From Poriferisodalis sp965226645 (GTDB taxonomy: Bacteria; Actinomycetota; Acidimicrobiia; Acidimicrobiales; Poriferisodalaceae), in contig CBDDDL010000003.1 in the NCBI GenBank assembly GCA_965226645.1, positions 434,001 to 498,000 on the forward strand: a stretch of DNA of 64,000 nt. The letters run 5' to 3'. The notes below the pieces were generated by a model. That model was not told the DNA's origin, ran no database searches, and saw only the letters and a list, made by a program, of their open reading frames with translations. Made by a program: the position numbers and the translations under genes. How positions within the stretch are numbered: the stretch's first letter is position 1; every line of letters begins with the position of its first letter. Shown here piece after piece: positions 46,374 through 53,619 of the stretch.

Positions 46374-47216
46374 ATGAGAGAAATCACGGCATATAAAACG
46401 GTCTTTGGCATGGTGGCGTTAATCTGTATCCTGGCATTGGCGCTGCCAACGGCGCACCCCGCCCAAGCCCAGACACCTGACGAAGATGACGAAATACTGA
46501 CCTGGGGCAACTTAGAGGAAGAGACTCACGAGAACCTACCCGAGGGGACTGATGCGGCTCCTGAGCATGAAGCCGCAAGCCTCGTAAATAGAGTTCAAAG
46601 ATTTCTTTGCCTGGATCTAAATACCCTTATCTCGGGTGAATGCCATCCGGCAGATGATCCCATATCGCGCGAAATACTGGATACCATCCTCTATAACTGG
46701 ATAGCTACAGCAACTGTAAGCCATTTGGGTTGCGGCATCAGTTCGGATGCGCTCACTGTGACGGTCGGCCAGTATAGATGTAGCCTCGATCACTACACCG
46801 ATTTTCTTGTAACACTCTTCGTCTCTCCCGACGGAAACGTCCACTATTCCCGCTATTACAGAGCGGGAAGTAATAGCTGGCGGCTCAGCGAAGCAGAAAT
46901 AAGACGGCATTATTATAAAGACGGCCAGCCGAGGCCGGATGCCCCGGACGACCTGTCCAACCCTAACAACGTCCAGCGGTCGCCGGAAGAACCGCCCGAA
47001 GCACCCAGTCCGGAAGTCTGGGAAGAGGAAGACGACGAGGGCGAGCTGGTCATAGAAAACACTGTCGAAGCCCACAATGAGGCCACCGGCAGCAACAACC
47101 AAGGTTCCGACCAGTATTACCCCATTGAGGGCGGTTATATCCGCAAGAAAAACGGCAAATGCTTCTTCAACGGCCACGATGGCTCATACGCTGTCTTGAA
47201 CAGCTGCGGTACATAA
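46374..47216 (+). CDS. Secreted protein of unknown function, foreign composition
   Basis: 280 residues with a clear signal peptide (YKTVFGMVALICILALALPT, cleavage probably after AHPAQA). Then an acidic linker, a domain with two cysteine pairs (RFLCLDLNTLISGECHP, HLGCGISSD, GQYRCSLDHYTDF) and tyrosine-rich strands, a Pro/Glu-rich spacer (EEPPEAPSPEVWEEEDD), and a C-terminal module (YPIEGGYIRKKNGKCFFNGHD) with two more cysteines. Codons use A/T at third positions far more than neighbours (ATA, TTA, TAT), indicating transfer from a lower-GC source. No family recognised. Confidence 0.65.
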   Translation: MREITAYKTVFGMVALICILALALPTAHPAQAQTPDEDDEILTWGNLEEETHENLPEGTDAAPEHEAASLVNRVQRFLCLDLNTLISGECHPADDPISREILDTILYNWIATATVSHLGCGISSDALTVTVGQYRCSLDHYTDFLVTLFVSPDGNVHYSRYYRAGSNSWRLSEAEIRRHYYKDGQPRPDAPDDLSNPNNVQRSPEEPPEAPSPEVWEEEDDEGELVIENTVEAHNEATGSNNQGSDQYYPIEGGYIRKKNGKCFFNGHDGSYAVLNSCGT

Positions 47217-47538
47217 GATCCCAGCACCGTATGCGTGCCTGTCCGAGAAGCCTGCATCGATCCGTCGCAGGTGCCCGTGGCACCCACACGTAGCCGCAGG
47301 TCAGCGAAGTGCCTGTTGCGCCACAACCGGGACCTCGCCGAGCCGCTACCAACAACACCTCACCCAACTCACCACTTGACACACATAGGAGCATCGACCT
47401 CCGTCAGTTTTAGATCTAGTTCGGTGCTGCGATCTCGATAGTTCTGTGGAGGACTTCAAGCGATGGCATTGCGCCGAGATCGCCAAGGTCGAGAATTCGG
47501 TCAAAGTGCCGAAATGCTTCTTGAGCGTCCAATTGATC

Positions 47539-48885
47539 GAGCCTTCGTCTTTTGTTGGGATTCGGGCTGCTGGGCTCGGCGGGGTTCATGTTAGTAGGAG
47601 GCCGCGGGCTTCGAAGTTGGCGTAGTTGGTGAAGCCGTGGGCTCGGCGTCGCAGGACTTGGAGCAGGTTGTTGGTTCCTTCGATGCGGCCGTTGCTGGGC
47701 CGCCCGGCGTGGTGCCAGTCGAGGATCTGGTTGTGCCACGCGAGGAAGGTGTCGACGGTGTCGCTGAACTCGGGTATGTGCCCGGTGCCATAGATGTCGG
47801 CGAACCGGTCGAGCGCTTCGAGGGCGCCTTCGCGGTCGTCGGCAAGGTAGAGGCCGTGCAGCTCGGCGAGCGCGTCCCAGGCTGCTTTGAGCCGCGGATG
47901 GGCGGCGAACAGGGCGTCGAGCCGTTTCTGCTCGGCGGCGTCGAGCTTGTCGGGCCGGCGCATCAGCAAGAACCGCGCTCGGAACACCTCGGGATCGAAC
48001 GCCGGCACCGAGCCTTCGGGGCGGCGCTGGATGTCGCGGCGCACCGCGGTCAGGCCGGCTTGGAACCATCTGACGACGTGGAACCGGTCCAGGACGTGGC
48101 GGGTGTGGCCGAGCCGCTTATCGATCGCGGCTTTGTACGCCTTGGAGCCGTCGGAGACGACGACCTTCACGGCTTTGCACCATCGGGGCCCTTGGGCGGC
48201 CAGGAAGGCGCTGAGCGCCTGGGTGTCGCGGTGGGGCACCATGGCGAGCACCTCGCCGGTGTCGCCGTTGACGATCACCGTCACGTAGCGGTGCCGTTTG
48301 CGGATCGAGGTCTCGTCCACCAGCAGCACCCGGCATCTTTGCCGGCGGCGGTGCTCGCCGACCAGCCCCGCCCATGCGACCACCAGCGAGTTCACCAGCT
48401 TCCAGCTCACCTGGTGGCGTTTGGCTGCCGCGTTGACCGTCATCGCACGGGCGTCTTTGACCAGCCGGCGGGCCAGACGCGCCGTGACGCGACCCTCGAA
48501 CCCCTGATGGCCCTCGACGAAACGGCTGCCGCACGGCTCGCACACCAGCCGCCGCCGCTCCCAGATCAGCGTCACCGGCCGCCCCGACACCTCCAAGTCC
48601 CGCACCTTGTTGTCCCGGCGGTCGTGGACCTTGCCGCTCGGGGTCCCGCAATCGGGACACCACGGGCGGCGAACCGTCGAGGCCACCCGCACCACCAACT
48701 CCCCGGGCGCGTCGACGATCACCCCCAGCACCTCGATCCGCGGCAGCCACAGCCGCACCGACATAACATCACGCTTCATCGAGGCCCTCCAGGGTTCGGC
48801 ATCTCACAACACCGATCCCAGCAGGGCCTCGACCCCTACAAGCGGACCCTCAACCCACCCTCATCCCAACAAAAGACGAAGAGCC
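47539..48885 (-). mobile_element. ISL3-family insertion sequence, intact
   Basis: Inverted repeats TTCGTCTTTTGTTGGGA near both ends. A perfect 8-bp direct repeat AATTGATC flanks it (47531-47538 and 48886-48893), the length typical of ISL3. It carries one complete transposase. It interrupts the KAP NTPase gene and is related to the split copy at 44490-46026. Confidence 0.93.
47586..48779 (-). CDS. ISL3-family transposase
   Basis: 397 residues, complete. The N-terminal zinc ribbon (CPDCGTPSG, CEPCGS) and helix-turn-helix (MTVNAAAKRHQVSWKLVNSL) precede the DDE core: VLLVDETSIRKRHRY, VVVSDGSKAYKAAI and a late glutamate in GRIEGTNNLLQVLRRRAHG. FTNYANFEARGLLLT ends the protein, as in the split copy. 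Start ATG with no upstream alternatives of note. Probably active, since its target duplication is perfect. Confidence 0.93.
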   Translation of the reverse strand: MKRDVMSVRLWLPRIEVLGVIVDAPGELVVRVASTVRRPWCPDCGTPSGKVHDRRDNKVRDLEVSGRPVTLIWERRRLVCEPCGSRFVEGHQGFEGRVTARLARRLVKDARAMTVNAAAKRHQVSWKLVNSLVVAWAGLVGEHRRRQRCRVLLVDETSIRKRHRYVTVIVNGDTGEVLAMVPHRDTQALSAFLAAQGPRWCKAVKVVVSDGSKAYKAAIDKRLGHTRHVLDRFHVVRWFQAGLTAVRRDIQRRPEGSVPAFDPEVFRARFLLMRRPDKLDAAEQKRLDALFAAHPRLKAAWDALAELHGLYLADDREGALEALDRFADIYGTGHIPEFSDTVDTFLAWHNQILDWHHAGRPSNGRIEGTNNLLQVLRRRAHGFTNYANFEARGLLLT

Positions 48886-49923
48886 AATTGATCGCCATCG
48901 GTCCTTCTCAAGTAGAGGTCGACGAACTCGTCCTCGACATAGGGCATCCTGCACTCGCCCGGCAGCGAGAGCACGACGGCATCCATGAGCGCTCGACGAC
49001 TCACGGCGTCGTCGCGCAGCAGGTGCTTGCGGAAAACCTGGAGCACTTCCCATTCGTCTGTCGCTCCGGTGACGAACCGTTCGTAGCAGCCTCGGTCCAC
49101 GTATCTGAGCGTCAGCAAACAGATCACCCACCGGGGCCATAGCTGCCTGTAGTTCGGCAGCGGCAGGAGCATATTGACGTGCCGCGCTACCTGTTCCACA
49201 TCGCGTAGGCGTCCGCCGCAGTTGTCCGCGAGCAGCGTCAGCAGCTTCCGAGTGACGAGTTCGCCGTCGCTCAACGTCGGGCTGCAGTCCGACAATCCTT
49301 CACAGATGCCAGTCAGGCAGGTGACCCACTCTTCGGTTGTCGGCTGGCGCAGTTGTATCGAGAGGTCCACGAAGCGGCGCAGGTAGCCGTCCACGTCGCA
49401 ATCCGGTCCGTACTGAGTCTCGACGGCGTGCCCGAGTTCGGCACGGTTGATCCCAAAGACGATCACGACCCCGGGCACGTCGAACAGGTGCCGTGCCTTG
49501 TTGAGCAGGTCCAGTGCGTAGATCGGCTCGCATCGGTCAAGCTCGTCCACGAAGATCACGAGCTTGCCACCGCACTCTTGCACCTGGGCGTGCAGTGATT
49601 CCTTGAATTCGGACATGTTGGTCTCGATGTCGATCCAGTCATCGAACATCGAGGAATCATCAGGCTCGTTCGGAGCAACGATGCCTCTGGTCAGATAGCC
49701 CGCCGTGCGCCATCCGACCTGCTTTGCGGTCGTCTTCACCTTTTCCCAGGAACCCTTGCCGTGCAGATTCGCGGCCAGCGCGGCAACCATGTCGATCAGC
49801 GGGGGTCCCGTGTGGCCCTGCTGCCACGCGTTGAACTCGACCGTCCGCGCCCCAAGCTGCCTCAAGTGGGCTGCGCACATGCGCAGATACGACGACTTGC
49901 CAGTGCCGTACGCACCCTCGACC

Positions 49924-50126
49924 GCACCATCATCTGGAACCAACACCAGCTCCAGCGGCTCGCGATCGACTACATCGACCACTACAACGCTCACCGACCC
50001 CACCGCTCGCTCGATCAACGGCCCCCAGCGCCGACGCAACCGCCGAACGCCAACGGACAGCAGCTTCGAATTGGCCGAGTAACACGCTGCGGCGGACTAG
50101 CCAACGAATATCGAAAAGCCGACTGA
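49924..50126 (+). pseudogene. C-terminal fragment of a DDE (IS481/IS3-like) transposase
   Basis: The frame reads IIWNQHQLQRLAIDYIDHYN then AHRPHRSLDQRPP, the typical integrase-core end (YN..RPH.SL), followed by RIGRVTRCGGLANEYRKAD and a stop, matching the common RRDRLGGLIHEY tail. Everything N-terminal of IIWNQ is missing; the KAP coding sequence takes over on the other strand at about 49923. Confidence 0.78.
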
Positions 50127-50686
50127 CCAGCCACGACAGGGTTTCGGGCACCCACGTGTGTCCTGAAGGGAAGTGATGATGATGTAGAAGATCGTCGGCA
50201 CGATCCGTGCTGTGCCAGTGATGGAGGTAGGTCCTCCGGGGTCGCCGTGCAGGCGGAGATCCCAAACCACCGCAGGCTGCGTCGGTCAAGAGCCGGGGTG
50301 GTGAGCGCTGCGGTTGACGTCTCGCTGTGAGCGGGGCGGGTGTGCGATGAGAAGACGAACATGTGTGAACCACTGCTGACGCATCGAAACGAAACAACGA
50401 TGGCATCGAAACTGGGATCTGTGGGTGGTCCCGGGACAAAGGCTCGCCATGGTGGGCCCTCAGTCGGGGAGCTGCCTGTATGTGGCCCCGGCGGTGCCCG
50501 GTGTATAGGTGGCGTGAGCTCATCGCAGGCGCTGGCATGGAACAGGAGAACCTGTCGCCCCGATAGAGACGGCCAGGGTTTTTGGCCGCGAGAGGGAGAA
50601 CCACAAGCAGCGGACACTGCGAGTGGGAGAGTACCGATGCGGGGCACAGGGGCGGACCGGCTCGTAGTAGCGGTGAGGGCCCTGTA

Positions 50687-52033
50687 ATGGGGCCGGAGCG
50701 AAGGGGCCGGGCAGTTCAAGGTCGTTTGGAGGTCAACCCTTCGGGGGAGGAACCGACAGATGGACCGAAGCAGAAGAAGTTGAAGTCGTTTGAAATTCGG
50801 AAGCGTCTCGTGTTCGAGGCGTGGGAGAAGGTCCGAGCGAACAGTGGAGCGCCGGGCGTGGACGCTGTGAGCATCGACGATTTCGCGGCCGACGAGGTGG
50901 ACAACCTCTACAAGCTGTGGAATCGGATGTCCTCGGGGAGCTATTTCCCGGGGCCGGTGCGAGCGGTTGAGATACCGAAGGATCATGGGGCCGGGGTCAG
51001 GGTTCTCGGTGTGCCGAATGTGGCAGACCGGGTGGCTCAGACTGCAGCCGCGATGCTGCTGGAAGAGAAGCTTGAGCCGATCTTCCACCCCGACAGCTAC
51101 GGATACCGGCCTGGGCGAAGTGCCCACGACGCGTTGGCCGTGGCTCGCAAGCGTTGTCGGAACAAGGACTGGGTGCTCGATCTCGATGTCCGGGCCTTCT
51201 TCGACAGCGTTGGCCATGATCTGCTCATGAAGGCGGTCGCTCACCACACCGACGAGCGTTGGGTGCTGCTCTACATCGAACGGTGGCTCAAAGCCCCCAT
51301 GACGATGGCAGACGGAACCCACGCGCCGCGAGAGAGGGGAACCCCACAAGGATCTCCGATCTCGCCGCTGCTCGCGAACCTCTTCATGCACTATGCGTTC
51401 GACCGATGGATGGACCGGGAACACTCCCGCTGTCCGTTCGAGCGTTACGCGGATGATGTGGTCATCCACTGCGACACCGAGCAACAGGCCCGACAACTGT
51501 GGGCCGGCCTCGTCGAGCGGCTCGGGTCCCTGGGCCTTGAGCTGCATCCCGACAAGACGAAGATCGTGTACTGCAAAGACACGAAGCGCCGTGACGAGGC
51601 GGAGCACACCAGCTTCGACTTTCTCGGCTACACCTTCCGGGGCCGCCTGGCCCGTGGCCGACGGGGCTTCTTCGTGAGCTTCTCACCAGCCATGAGCCCC
51701 AAGGCGAAGCAGGCGATCGGCAAACAGATCAGGGACTGGCACCTCAACCGTCGCAGCGCAACGGACCTCGCCGGACTCGCCGGGGCCATCAACGCCCAGG
51801 TCCGAGGCTGGTTCAACTACTACGGGGCCTTCTACCGCTCCGAGTTGTATTCCATCGCAGCGCGCATCGACGAACATATTGTCCGATGGGCAATGCAGAA
51901 GTTCAAACGATTGCGAGGCCAACCCACCAAAGCATGGAGATGGCTCGACGCTGCCCGTCAGCGCGAGCCACAACTCTTTGCTCACTGGCACCTCCTCGCT
52001 TCAACCCCACGCCGGACTGTGGGAGCCGTATGA
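50687..52033 (+). CDS. ltrA: Group II intron reverse transcriptase/maturase
   Basis: Reverse transcriptase that assists splicing and retrohoming of its own intron. The start ATG gives MGPERRGRAVQGRLEVNPSG. RT blocks are GAPGVDAVSIDDF (RT0/1), SYGYRPGRSAHDAL, WVLDLDVRAFFDSV, GTPQGSPISPLLANLFMHY and the catalytic FERYADDVVIHC. The maturase (X) domain includes FDFLGYTFRG and WFNYYGAFYRSELY. The chain ends soon after (FAHWHLLASTPRR) without an HNH endonuclease, which is usual for endonuclease-minus lineages. 448 residues; seems intact. Confidence 0.92.
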   Translation: MGPERRGRAVQGRLEVNPSGEEPTDGPKQKKLKSFEIRKRLVFEAWEKVRANSGAPGVDAVSIDDFAADEVDNLYKLWNRMSSGSYFPGPVRAVEIPKDHGAGVRVLGVPNVADRVAQTAAAMLLEEKLEPIFHPDSYGYRPGRSAHDALAVARKRCRNKDWVLDLDVRAFFDSVGHDLLMKAVAHHTDERWVLLYIERWLKAPMTMADGTHAPRERGTPQGSPISPLLANLFMHYAFDRWMDREHSRCPFERYADDVVIHCDTEQQARQLWAGLVERLGSLGLELHPDKTKIVYCKDTKRRDEAEHTSFDFLGYTFRGRLARGRRGFFVSFSPAMSPKAKQAIGKQIRDWHLNRRSATDLAGLAGAINAQVRGWFNYYGAFYRSELYSIAARIDEHIVRWAMQKFKRLRGQPTKAWRWLDAARQREPQLFAHWHLLASTPRRTVGAV

Positions 52034-52056
52034 CGGGAGACTGTCACGTACGGTTC
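52023..52056 (+). ncRNA. Group II intron domain V
   Basis: GAGCCGTATGACGGGAGA then CTGTCACGTACGGTTC folds as an 8-bp lower stem (GAGCCGTA/TACGGTTC) with the catalytic AGC, a bulge, an upper stem GACGG/CTGTC and a GAGA (GNRA) tetraloop. This is the standard catalytic hairpin and overlaps the end of the maturase gene. Confidence 0.9.
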
Positions 52057-52145
52057 TAAGAGAGCGGGAGGGGGAGGTTCCCTCCCGCCACTCACCAGGC
52101 GCCGATGACTCGCCCGCCTCCCGCAGAAGTCCGTACGCTTCGCGC

Positions 52146-53519
52146 ATGAAGCGACTCGTATGCGCCCTGCTGAGTCTCGGCTTGCTTGCAACCGCGTGCA
52201 GCAGTTCCGACGACGCGTCGACTGCTGGGACAGCGGTGGCACCGCCAGTCACGTCTGCCGCGCCCACGACGACCGGTGCGCCGATCCCGGCGACGGACCC
52301 GCCGGCTCCGACGACCGTCGCTGCACCAGCGACAACGACAGCGACGACGGCTGCATCAGCGACGACGGCTGCACCTGCGAGCGAACCCGAAGTCGCCGCT
52401 GAGCCGGACGACGAGTCTGTCGACCCGCTCAGTGCTGCCGTCTTGGGATGGATGGACGAGACCGGGGCTCCCGGCGTCGTGCTGGCCGTCAGCTCTCGAG
52501 GCGCCGAGCCCGTCGCCTTCGCCTGGGGCGTGAGCGATATCGCCACCGGCGCGCCAATGACCCCCGATCACCACGTCCGCATCGGGTCGGTGACCAAGTC
52601 CGTCACCGCTGCGGTCATCTTGCAGCTCGTCGCCGAAGGACTGGTCGACCTCGACGTGCCCGTCGCGCGCTACCTGGGCGACGACTGGGCGCCGGGGTAC
52701 GAGCACGCCGCGGCGGTCACCGTGCGGGACCTGCTCGGGCATACCTCAGGCTTCGTGGAGTTCGCCGTCGACCCGAGGTTCTACCAACTTGCGGTGTCAC
52801 GGCTGGATGTACCGATTACGCCCGAGGAGATCCTGAAGTTCGCTGCGGCTTATGGACCAGTGGCCGAGTTGGGCACTGAGCGCCACTACAACACCACCGG
52901 CTACGTCGCTGCGGGCTTGCTCATAGAAGCCGTCACCGGCAACACAGCCGCAGATGAGATCCGGACTCGGGTGTTTGATCGGCTTGGCCTGTCGCACACC
53001 TACCTGACGCCCAGCGAGTTCCCGCCCGAACCGACCGCAAACGGGTACGTCGGTGGCACGTTCGCCTCCGTGCTCGGATCGATCCTAGGGCTCACCGGCG
53101 ACAACCGGATCTCCCTCCAAGGCGCTATCTATGTCGACATCGGCACGATGCCCCAAGAGCTCGCCCGCTCCGTCGGGTGGACCGGCGGCGGCATCGAAGC
53201 GCGCATCGGCGACGTGGCGCTGCTGATCCGAGGCCTTTTTGCAGGCGACGTCCTCGATGCGAGCCAGATCGCCCTCATGACGACTGGGCATCCGGATCCC
53301 GCCGACAACAACGGCTTGGGCATCAACACCGACGACGTCATGGGTCTGACGGTCTACTCTCACGGCGGCGGCGTGCCGGGCTTCCGCACTATCGCTACAT
53401 ATGTGCCCGCGCTCGACCTCGGCATCGCCATCACTGCCAATCTGCTCGGCATCGACGGCGACAATGACGTGGACGAGCTGCTCGTCGCGCTGGCCCCGAT
53501 CCTGGCAACGATGGGCTAA
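52146..53519 (+). CDS. Lipoprotein serine hydrolase (beta-lactamase/D-Ala-D-Ala carboxypeptidase fold)
   Basis: 457 residues with a lipoprotein signal (LLSLGLLATACSS, lipidated C18), then a 70-residue Ala/Thr/Pro linker, then a class C-type serine hydrolase domain. The nucleophile motif S-x-x-K is S148-V-T-K151 in RIGSVTKSV. The third motif is HGG in YSHGGGVPGF. The second motif, normally Y-S-N, reads Y248-N-T, which is unusual for an active enzyme. It is surface-anchored, so cell-wall or extracellular ester/peptide hydrolysis is likely; beta-lactam resistance should not be assumed. Start ATG lies 51 bases after the intron end. Confidence 0.82.
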   Translation: MKRLVCALLSLGLLATACSSSDDASTAGTAVAPPVTSAAPTTTGAPIPATDPPAPTTVAAPATTTATTAASATTAAPASEPEVAAEPDDESVDPLSAAVLGWMDETGAPGVVLAVSSRGAEPVAFAWGVSDIATGAPMTPDHHVRIGSVTKSVTAAVILQLVAEGLVDLDVPVARYLGDDWAPGYEHAAAVTVRDLLGHTSGFVEFAVDPRFYQLAVSRLDVPITPEEILKFAAAYGPVAELGTERHYNTTGYVAAGLLIEAVTGNTAADEIRTRVFDRLGLSHTYLTPSEFPPEPTANGYVGGTFASVLGSILGLTGDNRISLQGAIYVDIGTMPQELARSVGWTGGGIEARIGDVALLIRGLFAGDVLDASQIALMTTGHPDPADNNGLGINTDDVMGLTVYSHGGGVPGFRTIATYVPALDLGIAITANLLGIDGDNDVDELLVALAPILATMG

Positions 53520-53619
53520 CGGGCCGCCGGGCTGACCGGCCGCCGGGCTAGAGAATCTGGGTCATCGGCCATACTTGCCGCGTCGGGACTGGCCTTCGGG
53601 GCCGGACAAGGGGGCATCA

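Larger units (their letters stand above)
47416..49923 (-). pseudogene. KAP-family P-loop NTPase, 5'-truncated and split by ISL3
   Basis: KAP NTPases are membrane-linked or stand-alone P-loop proteins, several of which serve in phage defence. Seen are Walker A GAYGTGKSSYLRM, FNAWQQGHTGPP, a KAP-type insertion, Walker B KLVIFVDELDRCEP and the VIVFGINRAELGHAV block. At TDGDQL the ISL3 at 47539-48885 interrupts the frame. Removing it and one copy of AATTGATC joins TDGDQL to DAQEAFRHFDRILDLGDLGA and a stop at 47416. At the 5' end, just before GAVEGAYGTGKSS, the gene is replaced by a transposase fragment, so the original N-terminus is gone. Confidence 0.85.
50340..52095 (+). mobile_element. Group II intron
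   Basis: The 5' end fits the GUGYG consensus (GTGTGCG at 50340; a GTGCG at 50342 is an alternative). About 350 bases of ribozyme core precede the reverse transcriptase gene. After it come a domain V hairpin at 52023 and a strong domain VI-like hairpin (GCGGGAGGG with CCCTCCCGC, 52064-52090). The 3' end is taken at CTCAC (about 52095). It separates the transposase remnant from the serine hydrolase promoter region. Exact boundaries need comparison with relatives. Confidence 0.75.

Noticed and set aside
52146..53519. Antibiotic-resistance beta-lactamase
   Set aside because: The second active-site motif is YNT rather than YxN and the protein has a long lipoprotein linker; the fold is shared by many esterases and peptidases.
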